A DNA stretch of 64,000 bases from Agrostemma githago. Its lineage: Eukaryota > Streptophyta > Magnoliopsida > Caryophyllales > Caryophyllaceae. The notes beneath the pieces were generated by a model, which worked only from the letters and a program-made list of their open reading frames with translations, did no database searches and was not told where the DNA came from. The translations under genes and the position numbers were made by a program. The stretch is taken from positions 15,490,429 through 15,554,428 of the forward strand of contig OY288247.1 of assembly GCA_958450325.1 (NCBI GenBank), given 5' to 3'. Positions 11,301 through 24,180 of the stretch are shown here, piece after piece (the stretch's first letter is position 1; each line of letters begins with the position of its first letter).

Positions 11301-13077
11301 TGTAGACATGACGTAGGTCCACCCCGACGCGGCCACGCGCGGGTTTGGGTAGGCGAATGAATCTCGTGGTGAGATTGTTCTCGGGTTTGAAATTTAAGTC
11401 AAAATGGAGTCGCCACCGAATTTTGTGGTTATTCGAAACCATACGAGCCCACTCTATGTCGTCATGGGCTATGCACAAAGTACGGCCCACTTCGATTTCA
11501 GAGTTCATGGGGCTCGTCCCTTTGCATTGCAATATCGATACCGTTTAAACCGGCTTTCGTATATAGAATGACTCTCGTGCGCCAATGGTTTCGGGCATCC
11601 GAAAACCAAGGTTCTGAGTAAGGGGTGAGGGTACGTGTTGGGAAGCCCACTAAGGACACCCAACCCCGCCCGCACATGGCGGCCTCTACTAAGACATCGT
11701 TCGTGTTCGTGTGCGCACACTAGTGAAACGACTAAATGATATGCAAACAACGTTTTCGGCTAAGCATGCGAATTAAATGTGAGCTACGTCATTTTAATGC
11801 ATCTTGATTCACGTCAAAGTGATTTAGCATGTGATGTTCATTTAAGGCAATAAATGGCAAACATCAAAAATAGAAAACTCGTAAATAAATTACAAATTAC
11901 ACGGGCGGAATACAACCCGGAATTCACAATACAACGAGCAATAAAATAGAATAATTGAATTGGAAATGGTAAACGTTAACTAGAAATGAACCCGTATATA
12001 ATAAATTATAAACTAGACTGTAAGTTGTGCAAACGGGCGAACTTCGATTAAATACACATTATATTGTGTATTTAAACGGAGGACGGAGATATGGAACCTA
12101 GACGTGGTGCTAGCCCGATCCCGAATCTCGATGCCTTGTCCCGACTTATCACATCGAGGAATAGAGTCTAAATTAATCATGTGTCGGATACGACTAAAGA
12201 GTCGTCGACACAAGATTAATAGTGCGAGACCGTCGATCAAAGTCATTTTAAGTGATATGATATGCATGAGTTTTGAAAAATAGGATCACGTGATTGACTT
12301 TACACGCGTTGACTAAAAGTCATAAAAAAAAACGAGCCTCAAAATGTGGAAACATGTCGCGAAAGTCGTCTATTAATGTAAGAATCGAAGAGGATAGAAA
12401 GGCGAGAAAACAAGAAAGAGAAGCTCGGCCAATCAGGCCTCCCCGCGAGTCGCCTGACCGGCGCGCGACTGGCATGGGGGTCTGGCCGCCTTTTTTATTT
12501 GTTTGAATTCAATAATTGACCGAGTTAAATAAAAATATTGCATTATTTAAATTCAACTCGGTTCTCGATGTCATAAACGTGTATTATACGATTATGAGAC
12601 CGTTATCTGGATTTTATGAAATATGCTATTATGTGATTGAAAATTTTGATTAGTGACGAAATTATAGTCCTCCGCGTCACGACACCGATACTAATCCTAA
12701 AGGATTATGTGATGTCGGTTTTCGCCTCAACGGATCTCGTACTAATCTTAGAAATGGAGTCTTACGCGTTCAACTATGAGCAATCACGATCGCGTTATGC
12801 CCTTGAGTACATTGGGGCGGCGCTCCTCGAAAGGGTGCCACCTCCGTCGTGACTCGTAAAGGGATTAAACGGACTTTGGATGATCGTCGTAGTCAAACGT
12901 GTTAAGATCCGAATTTTAATATTATATAAATATATATATATATACACGGTATTAATACGTTAATGACGATAATTAAATGTTAGAGGTTAGATACAATAAA
13001 TAACAAAAGTGTTAGATTAGAGAGTTAGTATACATAAAAATTAAAGTTAGTAACGGAATTAAAAATGTTAGTGTTAG

Positions 13078-13109
<32 letters not shown>

Positions 13110-13893
13110 ATAATATATATAATCAAAAAGAAAAGAGAAAGGAGAAAGAGATGTCGGGATTTGGATTACACCCTCAACCTACATGCTTAATGGCCTCGGA
13201 AACGAACTCGTAATAGCGACGGGAGCGCGGGAGTGTCGAGATATGTAGGGTGAGTTATGGTGTGTGTCTTTGACGAGTTTTGATCTCGGGATTTTGAATG
13301 TATTTGTGTGTGTATGTGTATGAGTGCCTAGAACTCAAGGTGATGAAGGTTTGAAGGTTTAAGATGTGTAAGGTTGAATGAGGATTGAAAGGGTTGGAAA
13401 GACCTTGTTTTGAAGGTGGTAAAAGGTTGAAAAGAGTTGATAAAGCTTGTGAATGTTGTGAATGTGATGGGGTATTTATAAGGAGGACCCCGAGTGGTGT
13501 GAATGGAGGGAGTGTAAATAGGGAAAGATTTGTTGACCATTTTTGAAATGATGTGGTTGTTGGACTTGATTCATTTTGTGTATTTGGACATAATGTGAGG
13601 CTGGTTCGTCTCGGGATTCGACTTTGACCGGATTTTGACTCGGTCGCTAAAAGACGGTTTTATTTCCGGTGACGGTTTTGGCCCAAATTAGTCTCGTTTT
13701 ACTCGAAACGGCCCACTGGGCCTTGATTTGAGGTTGGTTTTGAGAAATTTGCACTCCGCTAAATGCCCACGTCGGATACTATTGATTCCGAGTCCGTATT
13801 CGAGCGTATTAAGTCACGTTAGCGTCCGATCATCATCGGATGTTTTGTCGGGAACTGCTATAGACACTAGCAGGCAAAATGTGGGTGTCTTCA
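11301..13893 (-). mobile_element. Tat array LTR2 (shared middle LTR)
   Basis: 2593 bp. It is flanked by internal sequence on both sides (primer site on the left, polypurine tract on the right) and has no target duplication of its own. Both termini carry a substitution relative to LTR1 and LTR3: tgtaga instead of tgtgga, and tcttca instead of tctaca. The TATA box is at 13473-13480, and the AAT microsatellite (about 13080-13110) has about 10 units. Confidence 0.9.
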
Positions 13894-16092
13894 GAGCCCC
13901 CACTCTGACTGAGGCTTGGACAAGGCAAAAGTCAAAGTAGCTACCAGGCCAATCGAGGATTACGACCTGGCAGCCTTCCGGTCGGGTCGTTTATAGTCCA
14001 TTAGACTTGCGTGAAGGGCTCGCCAACCATAAGTAGAGGGTCATACCTGTCTTGATGATGATAGTTCCGTGGGGAGTCGGACTTGCTTTTGAAGTCATGG
14101 GTGTACCCGTATGCCGACACATCACATTTTAGATGTAGCATTTCAGGAGAAACACCGACTCACGCTGGGGAGTAAAGTAGTTGCACGGGACTTGCTTCTG
14201 AAGTCTTGAGTGTACCCGTATGCCGACACATGACAACTTGCATGTGGCATTCCAGGAGAAACACCGCCTTTGATGTTCCGTCGGGAAGCACTGGCTGGTA
14301 CCTGAAATGTTAGATACATAGGCAGAAATAGTAGGCATAGTATATAGCAAGATAGCACATAGGAAATGCAGTTAGCATCTATAGACTGGCTTGCGCTGGG
14401 AAAATGATTTTTGCTTAGTTTTGAAATCGAAATCCTGAAAGCAACTCACGCGCTAGGAGATAGGTTTTCAAAATTGAAAGGGGTAGAAAAGAAATTTGCA
14501 GTTTAAATAGACCGAAATTTGACCTTGTCGAAAAGGATTTTCTCAAATTGCTAAGTTTTGCAAATTTTGAAGTGAAAATTTGAGGAGGGAGGTACCGACA
14601 GACTCGACTCTGGACGTGATAGGACGACGAGTTGACAGACACGACTTGGACTCTCAAGAGGTTGGACTGTGACTCAGTAGGGAGGTGGGCCACCTAAGAT
14701 GACAAGACTCTTAAGCTGCGCTAATCCATAGCCTAGGCGAGTGGCAACACAGTCGAACATCAAAAAGGGAAGGATGCGGTATAGGGGAACTGCAGTAGTC
14801 TGTAATGAGACTGTTTTTGCATGACAGGACTCAGCAGTAGCAATGTTGTAGTCTAGTGCCCTTTGAATTTTTGGTTTTGGGGTACATTCCCAAGGTGGGT
14901 GTCGCATCGAGTCCCGACAAATTCTCGTCTTCGACTGAGCCGAGTACTAGGACACTCTATAAAAAGGAGGCTAGATTTTGAAAATCATTTGGATTATGTG
15001 AGTGGATGGGAGTCTTCTGCCTAAGAGAAGCCCCAGGACGACAAAGTCAGCTGTTGAGAACATGACAGTGTCGTGATAGGAATGATGGTACTTTTTTGAA
15101 CTTGTGTCAATGTGGGTGGTTGTGCCTTTGTTGAAAGGCTGCCTACGTATTCACGTGTAGTGAAATCAAACCAAGCCGTAGTTCAGTGGATTGGAAAATA
15201 TATTATGGTGCCTAGTTTATTAGGGCTTTGTGTGTAAATAGCCATAGCGATGGTGTAGGCTAGGTGAATTCTCAATGATGTCTTGATCAAAGGGCTAGAA
15301 CATTTAGGATGTTGATCTCGTGACTGTGAGCGTTCTCCGGGGTAGCCCCCAGAGGTGGTGTGAACTATTTGGGCATGTCCTATGCCAACCGCAGGTTGAG
15401 TTCCCGTGTTTGGGGTTGGTAACTGGTTTGGATGTTTTTTGGAAATGTGGTGCCAGGTAGAAAGTGGCTTTGATGAATCGAAATCTGGAGCTCGCTTTTG
15501 TGGAGCTAAGGCTTCGAGGGTAAGGTATTGTAATGTGGTAGGAAAGGGGGAAGTCGAGTAAAAATGACTCGGACTTCGATCAGGGTAGGTTTGATAATGC
15601 GGGATCTGATTTCCATGTCTGGCCCTAATGGTTAGGGTGTATCCTGTGGAGCTAGATTCCTCAAAATTCCGGGCTGTCTCTTAGCCTAGGTCTCGAGAAG
15701 GTCTTGAGGGTTGTAATGTGGGAAGGCTAGATGTGGTGTTAGCTGACCAGCTTAATTGTTTCTCTCCTATTTGATGGTATCGGCATTGATAATTTTTGAA
15801 TTGACTGTACCCTGGTCAAGGGACTTTCACTTGAGCTGACCGTTGACCACGGTCATGGGTATTTGAATTTTTTTGTTTTTGTTTTTTTTTGGGTTGACCT
15901 CTTAGCCCCGGTCGTGGGATCCTTCACTTGAGTTGACTGTGTCCCGGTCAAGGGATTGATCGTATCTGGTCGAGGGATGTTGAGAGTTCTTTTTTGGTCA
16001 TGGCCAACTCTTTTGTTTCGGCCTTTTGCTTTTTTTTCTTTGGACTTCTGTTTTTTGTCCAGTTTTTTTTTACGGCTGTCCCTCTCTTTGAT

Positions 16093-16169
16093 GTTGTGGG
16101 TGGATATGGGGGTGGGCCCATCGGTTGGATTAGGCTTGTGGAGCTAAACCTTTGTAAGGTGTAAGCCAA
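16093..16169 (-). pseudogene. Gag scrap in internal 2
   Basis: Second copy of the gag fragment at 8523-8599, with the same YTLQRFSSTSLIQPMGPPP translation. The downstream frame differs through indels in the T-rich tract. Confidence 0.75.
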
Positions 16170-18049
16170 GTTGGTGAGTGCAACTCGCGGTGGAGTACTC
16201 TACGGTAAGCATGGTGATTTGGATCTCGGTATTGTCATCATAATTCCGAGCAGGCTTAGTGGGAGCATCGTCCCGAGTTGGGTATAGAGTCACGATGCTT
16301 CTTTTTTTTGCTTCTGGTCAGACTAACGCCTAAGGTAGGGATTGATCAGTCTTATTGGAGGGGTGTTTATTGTGGGAAATGGGCTTGCCTTCCGTCTTGA
16401 ACCCAAACTAGGAGACTACCTAGATTTGTCATAGGATTCGATACTGCTCCTGCTAGGGGTAGTTATGTGGCTGTCTATGCCGGACATGGAACAGGTAAGG
16501 AAAACACGAGCCTCGGTTCCTGCAGTCATTGTAGATGTGCCTATAATAGTCACGTGCATGTGCTCACAGTGTATGATGGTGTTCATCATGTTCTCGGAAA
16601 CACATAAGGAAAGCATATATGAGAGATAGAAAAGCTGATTTTATTGAATTTGAAAAGAGGACAGAATAAAGTTGACTCTGACTCTGACTTTGAAAAGAGG
16701 ATGTAGGATATCCTAGACTCGGACTCAGACTTAGACTCGAATCGAATCCGGACTTTCGGATACTTGGTTGGTCGTTTCTTTTTGGTAAGGTCCTTGATTG
16801 GAGGAAACGACAGGTGCCACGACTCGCCTAAACTCGACTTTGCGCGAATGCAAGAGAGGGAGTCAAACTAGACATGGCCCGGGGTGACGGGTCGACAAAG
16901 ACTCTTGGACCGGGATACTCGAACGTTGACCTAGACGAGGTAACAACTCTGGCTTGGACTCGACGATGAGACTCAAGTTGCACGAGGGTAAGTCCGAAAA
17001 TGGGGCGACCGTGTTTGACCGCGTCACGTGTTTGGACTAACCGTGGCGACCTAAACCTTTAGGAGACTCGAGTGTTCGTAGCATAGGTACGACTCGAAGA
17101 AGACATCATAAGGACGCCGGTGTATGATGAACGTAAGGTACCCCTTAAGGTGACTGTGGTTGAATGCTCGGGTGGAGGACAGCCCCCAAGTGAGACTAAA
17201 GACTCTGATAGGACTCAGATGGTGTGGCATCTGAATGACTCGAAAGTGACACACGTGAGACACCACATGTAGGACATGACCCTTAGAGCAACCGTGATTG
17301 ATCGCTCTGCTGAAGGGTAGCCCCCAAGTGAGATTGTAGGTTTTGCTAAGACTCGAGTGTCGGACGAGTGACCCTTAGACGTAACTATCACGAACCTTTC
17401 GCTACAGGGCTATGCCTTGTAAAAGGTTGACTCGGCCTCGAGGAAGGCAGACGGGGTAAGGGAAGAAACTCGCGATGTAAGATCGGCAGAGTTTCGACGC
17501 TAGAGACCCTTGACTTGACTTGAATAAGGATATACCCTGTGATTAGGGTAGACCCTTAAGTTAAAGGACTTGAATTGGGATGACTCGACTAACGGATTGA
17601 AAGACGGGCGAGATTCACTTAGGAAAGGTCGTGGGGACCATCCTGCTAGAGGAAAAGATCGCGTGAGACTTTCTAGTTAGGACTCGAGTGTATGGACGAA
17701 CCTTCCACTTACGAGTGTATGACTCGTGTTGGTCGGTTATGCCTTTAGAAAAAGGCGGACAAGGATGGGGAAGGAACCCGTGATATAGGATCGACGGAGT
17801 TTCGACGCTATAGACCTTCGACAAATTATGAAAAGACCCGACACACAGATTACGGTAGGTCTTATAAGAAGGAAGGTTTTTGAAAAATGATTGAATTTTG
17901 AAAATTGAGAGGACCGTCCTGAAATTGGCAGTGGGCCAATAGGACCGGGCATTTTTGAAATATTAGAATGGTTGCGAGTAATTTCGCGTTTTGAAAATTG
18001 AGGAGGCGATCCCGTCTTTTGAAATTGGCAGCATGCCGACAGGGCCGAG

Positions 18050-18290
18050 TTTTTTTTGATAAGTTGAATATTTGGAATTTTGAAAATTTGAATATCGAAA
18101 ATAAATTTCCGAAAATTTGAAAATCGAAAATAAGATCCCGAAGATTTGAAAATCGAAAACGGCATCTCGGAGATTTGAAAATCGAGAATGGAATCTCGAA
18201 GACTTGAAAATCGAGGTGGAATTTTGAAGATTTGAAAATTGAAGTCGAATTCTGAAAATTCGAAAGTCGAAAGGGAATCGAAAATTCGAA
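18050..18290. repeat. Degenerate gatttgaaaatcg repeat, internal 2
   Basis: Copy of the block at 10480-10720, with the same unit and order. Confidence 0.8.
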
Positions 18291-18849
18291 ATTTGAAATG
18301 GGAAGCATGCCGGCTAAAAATAGGCTATTTTGAGTCAAATCGTGAGGCAGCATTCCGAGTTTTTGAAATTGGATATTTTGAAAAGACGGGTCCCGAAACG
18401 GACAGTATTTCGGGTTTTTCAAAATTTGGTATTTTGGAAAGATGCATTTTTTGAAATGACGGTTTTTGAAAAAAATGACACGGAAACCAAGTAGCACGTA
18501 GTCAAGCAAGCATTATAACGACGCTTATGTATGCATTACGCTAAGTCTCGGTCGGTCAAAATAGGGTCTATACCAACAACGATGGCATTCTCGTGAATCG
18601 GGACGGACTCCCTAAGCCGATTTGGTCTTAGGACATGCCGCAAAACCCAGACGAGTTCCGCCATCGAAGTCTTTAGCGCACCCATGTAGGAATGCACCGT
18701 GGTATAGTGGGACGTCGGTCACAAGTAACCGGCCCGGGCAAAATTGGGTTATGCATGAATCATTAAACTAATGCACGCACACTAATATACGAATGATTTC
18801 TCTTCGAGTCTCACCTTAGGAACCCCGATGACGTGTGGTACATCAAGTA

Positions 18850-18867
18850 TCCCCAGCGGAGTCGCCA
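18850..18867 (-). other. Primer binding site of internal 2, tRNA-Arg type
   Basis: Identical to the site at 11280-11297 and three bases from LTR3, which makes LTR3 the outer 5' LTR of the array. Confidence 0.75.
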
Positions 18868-18870
18868 AAT

Positions 18871-20652
18871 TGTGGACATGACGTAGGTCCACCCCGACGC
18901 GGCCACGCGCGGGTTTGGGTAGGCGAATGAATCTCGTGGTGAGATTGTTCTCGGGTTCGAAATTTAAGTCAAAATGGAGTCGCCACCGAATTTTGTGGTT
19001 ATTCGGAACCATACGAGCCCACTCTATGTCGTCATGGGCTATGCACAAAGTACGGCCCACTTCGATTTTAGAGTTCATGGGGCTCGTCCCTTTGCATTGC
19101 AATATCAATACCGTTTAAACCGGCTTTCGTATATAGAATTACTCTCGTGCGCCAATGGTTTCGGGCATCCGAAAACCAAGGTTCTGAGTAAGGGGTGAGG
19201 GTACGTGTTGGGAAGCCCACTAAGGACACCCAACCCCGCCCGCACATGGCGGCCTCTACTAAGACATCGTTCGTGTTCGTGTGCGCACGCTAGTGAAACG
19301 ACTAAATGATATGCAAACAACGTTTTCGGCTAAGCATGCAAATTAAATGTGAGCTTTGTCATTTTAATGCATCTTGATTCACGTCAAAGTGATTTAGCAT
19401 GTGATGTTCATTTAAGGCAATAAATGGCAAACATCAAAAATAGAAAACTCGTAAATAAATTACAAATTACACGGGCGGAATACAACCCGGAATTCACAAT
19501 ACAACGAGCAATAAAATAGAATAATTGAATAGGAAATGGTAAACGTTAACTAGAAACGAACCCGTATATAATAAATTATAAACTAGACTGTAAGTTGTGT
19601 AAACGGACAAACTTCGATTAAATACACATTATATTGTGTATTAAACGGAGGACGGAGATATGGAACCTAGACGTGGTGCTAGCCCGATCCCGAATCTCGA
19701 TGCCTTGTCCCGACTTATCACATCGAGGAATATAGTCTAAATTAATCGTGTGTCGGATACGACTAAAGAGTCGTCGACACAAGATTAATAGTGCGAGACC
19801 GTCGATCAAAGTCGTTTTAAGTGATATGATATGCATGAGTTTTGAAAAATAGGATCACGTGATTGACTTTACACGCGTTGACTAAAAGTCGTAAAAAAAA
19901 ACGAGCCTCAAAATGTGGAAACAGGTCGCGAAAGTCGTCTATTAATGTAAGAATCGAAGAGGATAGAAAGGCGAGAAAACAAGAAAGAGGAGCTCGGCCA
20001 ATCAGGCCTCCCCGCGAGTCGCCTGACCGGCGCGCGACTCGCATGGGGGTCTGGCCGCCTTTTTTATTTGTTTGAATTCAATAATTGACCGAGTTAAATA
20101 AAAATATTGCATTATTTAAATTCAACTCGGTTCTCGATGTCATAAACGTGTATTATACGATTATGAGACCGTTATCGGGATTTTATGAAATATGCTATTA
20201 TGTGATTGAAAATTTTGATTAGTGACGAAATTATAGTCCTCCGCGTCACGACATCGATACTAATTCTAAAGGATTATGTGATGTCGGTTTTCGCCTCAAC
20301 GGATCTCGTACTAATCTTAGAAATGGAGTCTTACGCGTTCAACTATGAGCAATCACGATCGCGTTATGCCCTTGAGTACATTGGGGCGGCGCTCCTCGAA
20401 AGGGTGCCACCTCCGTCGTGACTCGTAAAGGGATTAAACGGACTTTGGATGATCGTCGTAGTCAAACGTGTTAAGATCCGAATTTTAATATTATATAAAT
20501 ATATATATATATATATATACACGGTATTAATACGTTAATGACGATAATTAAATGTTAGAGGTTAGATACAATAAATAACAAAAGTGTTAGATTAGAGAGT
20601 TAGTATACATAAAAATAAAAGTTAGTAACGGAATTAAAAATGTTAGTGTTAG

Positions 20653-20696
<44 letters not shown>

Positions 20697-21480
20697 ATAA
20701 TATATATAATCAAAAAGAAAAGAGAAAGGAGAAAGAGATGTCGGAATTTGGATTACACCCTCAACCTACATGCTTAATGGCCTCGGAAACGAACTCGTAA
20801 TAGCGACGGGAGCGCGGGAGTGTCGAGATATGTAGGGTGAGTTATGGTGTGCGTCTTTGACGAGTTTTGATCTCGGGATTTTGAATGTATTTGTGTGTGT
20901 ATGTGTATGAGTGCCTAGAACTCAAGGTGATGAAGGTTTGAAGGTTTAAGATGCGTAAGGTTGAATGAGGATTGAAAGGGTTGGAAAGACCTTGTTTTGA
21001 AGGTGGTAAAAGGTTTAAAAGAGTTGATAAAGCTTGTGAATGTTGTGAATGTGATGGGGTATTTATAAGGAGGACCCCGAGTGGTGTGAATGGAGGGAGT
21101 GTAAATAGGGAAAGATTTGTTGACCATTTTTGAAATGATTTGGTTGTTGGACTTGATTCATTTTGTGTATTTGGACATAATGTGAGGCTGGTTCGTCTCG
21201 GGATTCGACTTTGACCGGGTTTTGACTCGGTCGCTAAAAGACGGTTTTATTTCCGGTGATGATTTTGGCCCAAATTAGTCTCGTTTTACTCGAAACGGCT
21301 CACTGGGCCTTGATTTGAGGTTGGTTTTGAGAAATTTGCACTCCGCTAAATGCCCACGTCGGATACTATTGATTCTGAGTCCGTATTCGAGCGTATTAAG
21401 TCACGTTAGCGTCCGATCATCATCGGATATTTTGTCGGGAACTGCTATAGACACTAGCAGGCAAAATGTGGGTGTCTACA
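18871..21480 (-). mobile_element. Tat array LTR3 (outer 5' LTR)
   Basis: 2610 bp, TG...CA, followed by the target duplication caagc (21481-21485). The longest AAT microsatellite of the three LTRs is here (about 20655-20695, about 13 units) and accounts for much of the length difference. The dyad module is at 20014-20042 and the TATA box at 21060-21067. Confidence 0.9.
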
Positions 21481-21485
21481 CAAGC

Positions 21486-23199
21486 AAATCATCAAAAAAT
21501 CGAATTCAAAGGAGATCACCAACAATAATAAACAATGTCCGTAAACACACAACAAACCCGCAAAACGAGACAAACCAAGTCTCCCCCGACCCTAGAAATT
21601 AACTACTCAATCATCATTAAAACTAGACTAATTAAACTACCCACTACTCTAAACATAATATTAAACATTAATGAATAATAAAGATGCAAACTTTAATAAG
21701 AATGAAATGAAAGAGAAAGAGTAAAGAAATTATACCAACTTGAAAGGAGAATTGCATAAATGAAGGAGGAAATAAAGTAGAAAAATTAACAAGAAAAGAT
21801 TAAGTCTTGATTCCAACCCATTAAACTAATACTACCTGAAATAATGAAAGTGCAAGAGAGGAAGAAAAAAAATCTAATCCTACTGCCTCCTCTGCTCTCT
21901 ACTGCGGCCCCCCTCTCTTTATTTCAGGTGCCTTTTATACTCCCAAAAACAAAAGAAGCCCCTTAATACAAAACGACATCCTCAAAAATACAAAACGAAC
22001 TCCATTTAAATGAAGGGCAAGACAGTCTTTTTCCACTATATTTTTTTTCTTCAATCAATTTGCTTCTATTGAAAATCCAACGATGGCTGTTGGTGTTCGT
22101 TTGATGGTGGCGCGTCGGAGTTTCAGGGCTGCTGGTGGCTGACCACGGCGGTGCAGGTACGACATGGATGCGATGGGTGGTCCGCTCCTTGTGTTGACGG
22201 AGATGAAGATGGAGGTCGAGTCTGGTGGCTGGAACTGGGCGCGGAGATGAGTCGACGCCGGGGTTCGAGTACCTCAAAAGCGCGTGATTCGAGCAGGTGG
22301 TCGAGATGCGTGAGGTTGATCCTGGCTCGAACAGGTAGTCGCGTCGCCGGAGTTCTGGGCTCCATCTTGACTGAGCTCAAGGTTAGTGATTGAGGCGGTA
22401 GGAGGTCACCGCGGCGGCTGAACTGGGCCGAGTCAATTGGTGGTTTGGTGGTCAGAGCATGCTCGCCTGAGATGTTGGGCTGAATGTCGGAGCTCAGGTC
22501 AAGCTGATGGGGCCTGGTCAGACCTCGACGGAGTCAGTTCATGGTGGCCGGTTTGAATAGCTGCTGCTCGAAGTGTGGTGGTTGGAATGAGGGAGCTGCT
22601 GGAGTGTCGGTCAGGATCTGGCCGCCCTAAGATCAACGGATCAAGGTCGGCGAGTTACGGTGGTCGGAGTAACTATGGAGGTTGAACAATGGTGAGTGAA
22701 AGAGGATGATTGTTACTGTGAAAATGGAGCAAATTGAATTGGAATGATAATGGCAGGTGATAAGATAAATGATGGTTATGGAAGATGATTTTGATTGTGA
22801 ACCATAGAACGTAGTTGAATTGGAAATGGATTGAGGAATTAATGGTGGATTGGAGATGATAATTTCATTGTTGGTAATGGTGGAATTTGGAGTACAGGAG
22901 CTTGGAATTGAAGTTGGGTCAGTCAACCTTTGACATCTTCTCTTTTAAGCCTTCACCCATCTCGACACATTTTTTCCAGTCTATAGTCATTTATTCCCGA
23001 GACGGTACCTATAAAATACAAACGAGACAAAGCAGTACCAAATCTACGAGAAATAACAATTATTACGATAATTATTATTAAAACGACTAATTAACACTTA
23101 TTGTCCTCTAATGAGCTATAATAACGATTTAAGTACGCAAAATAGACTCGAATAAGTAAATAAATGTGGGTAAAATTATGACTAAAATGACGTTTATCA
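21486..23199 (-). mobile_element. Athila 5' LTR, U3/R-side fragment
   Basis: Continuation of the LTR begun at 3278. It holds a minus-strand TATA box at 21931-21941 and a GC-rich part at 22080-22630, whose overlapping short open frames on both strands are not convincing genes. The proposed end, ...gtttatca at 23199, gives a minus-strand LTR starting TGATAAACG and ending CCGTCCGTCA. This end is a fit to the TG...CA rule, not proven by a partner LTR. Confidence 0.5.
21931..21941 (-). promoter_or_regulatory. Athila LTR TATA box
   Basis: On the minus strand it reads AGTATAAAAGG, followed by a purine-rich stretch (AAAGAGAGGGGGG) as expected around an LTR start site. Transcription would run towards the primer site at 3274, but the nested Tat array now lies in between. 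Confidence 0.6.
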
Positions 23200-23703
23200 T
23201 AGTGTAACTTAAAAAAGAATATATAAAGCGAGATAATAAGAAACATTTAGGAGTTTGTATTCACATTTCGATCGCTTTATTTCATGAATATGACCACTAG
23301 TTTTTAACATATGATACTCCGTATGAATTTGCATTGTTGTTTATCGATTCTAATTTTAGTTCAAAAATTTATCTTCAGGATTTATTTTATTTACCGAAAT
23401 TATGCGAAGCCACTGACTGCATGTCAAATCCATAATTTCTCTTTTTTTTTTCAAGTGTAATATTATATTTTTATTGATCTTTATATTGATTATTTTGTTT
23501 ATAGACACGCTTCAAGATAACATTAAACTTTTGTTTATCTTATAAGAGTGAATATTTAATTATATTCAAAGTGAAAGTAATATACAAAAAAATGATTGAG
23601 AAGAAATTGCAATATTTTTAGTGTTAATTTAAAGTAACATTTTAAAGAGTACAAGTTATTTGGGTAATGTATTTACTATTTACTAAGTCTCAAGGTAATG
23701 AAC
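23200..23703. other. AT-rich non-coding sequence, possible host DNA
   Basis: About 500 bp between the Athila LTR and the LINE tail. It is strongly AT-rich with no long open frame, no terminal repeats and no RNA gene that I can recognise. It may be original host sequence or an older decayed element. Confidence 0.4.
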
Positions 23704-23936
23704 ATTTTTTTTTGGTGAAATGTAAGTATATATTAATCAAATAATCATTTACACAAGAATATGACTACATCAGGTTACGTAGCCATCTAGCATCTTTATC
23801 CTTTAAAGGATATCTGATCTTACACATTATTCTATTGCGCACATCCATTTTAATCAGCTTCACAACATATTCCGGTTGTTGAACCATTCCCTCAATCCTG
23901 CACAAATTTCTCTGTCTCCACACATTATAAATGGTG
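23704..23936 (-). pseudogene. LINE ORF2 C-terminal end and poly(A) tail
   Basis: The minus-strand translation IYNVWRQRNLCRIEG continues the C-terminal reverse transcriptase-associated region interrupted at 34514. Removing the CACTA and one copy of gtg restores a continuous frame across the junction. The frame ends at 23765. The tail then reads ...TTTCACCAAAAAAAAA on the minus strand, typical of plant L1 elements. Confidence 0.8.
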
Positions 23937-24180
23937 CACTAGTAGAATAAGTACCAATAACATCTACCATAAGACACCGGTTGTAAAAAAACGATGCTAA
24001 AGAGTCATAAGTGGTGGGCAAAAAATTAAAAAATGTACATTCACACCGGTTGTACAAATAAACCGGTGTGAAAGGGTGGTGTTAAAGAATTAGAACCCAT
24101 CTAACACCAGTTGTAAATTGAAACCGGTGTGAAAGAGTACCCAATAACATCGGTTTCTTTTAGAACCGGTGGAAAAGACT
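23937..24180. repeat. CACTA left terminal and subterminal repeats
   Basis: After the 14-bp terminal repeat there are repeated motifs of the type caccggttgtaaa and aaccggtgtgaaag (at about 23975, 24040, 24060, 24108, 24123 and 24160) in both orientations. In En/Spm such subterminal repeats bind the tnpA product and are needed for excision. Confidence 0.8.

Larger units (their letters stand above)
13894..18870 (-). mobile_element. Tat array internal region 2
   Basis: 4977 bp and almost identical to internal 1, with only scattered substitutions and a poly(T) difference (about 15868-15890, interrupted by G). It has the same gag scrap, repeat block and primer site. The high identity means the duplication of the internal region is recent. 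Confidence 0.88.
3734..21480 (-). mobile_element. Three-LTR, two-internal non-autonomous Tat array
   Basis: The order is LTR1 (3734-6322), internal 1 (6323-11300), LTR2 (11301-13893), internal 2 (13894-18870), LTR3 (18871-21480). The outer ends are TG (3734) and CA (21480), and a single 5-bp duplication, caagc, flanks the whole array. The repeat period is about 7.57 kb. Both internals end with the same primer site beside the next LTR, so both read on the minus strand. This fits unequal recombination between the LTRs of one insertion, or insertion of a multi-LTR molecule. No pol is present. Confidence 0.88.
912..23199 (-). mobile_element. Gag-only Athila-type Ty3/gypsy derivative, split by a nested Tat array
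   Basis: Reading on the minus strand, the order is: 5' LTR (right, interrupted), tRNA-Asp-type primer site, gag, the conserved CTTAAGTGTGGGGGAGA-like motif typical of Athila 3' regions, then the junction with a copia element. No protease, reverse transcriptase or integrase lies between gag and that motif, so this is a non-autonomous derivative. Its 3' LTR must lie left of the window or was removed by the copia insertion. Lineage is judged from the gag sequence and primer site. The right boundary is inferred from a TG...CA fit only. Confidence 0.65.

Noticed and set aside
22123..22393. Overlapping 80-104 codon frames in a GC-rich stretch
   Set aside because: Both strands are open, no homology is recognisable and the stretch lies inside the U3 part of the Athila LTR.
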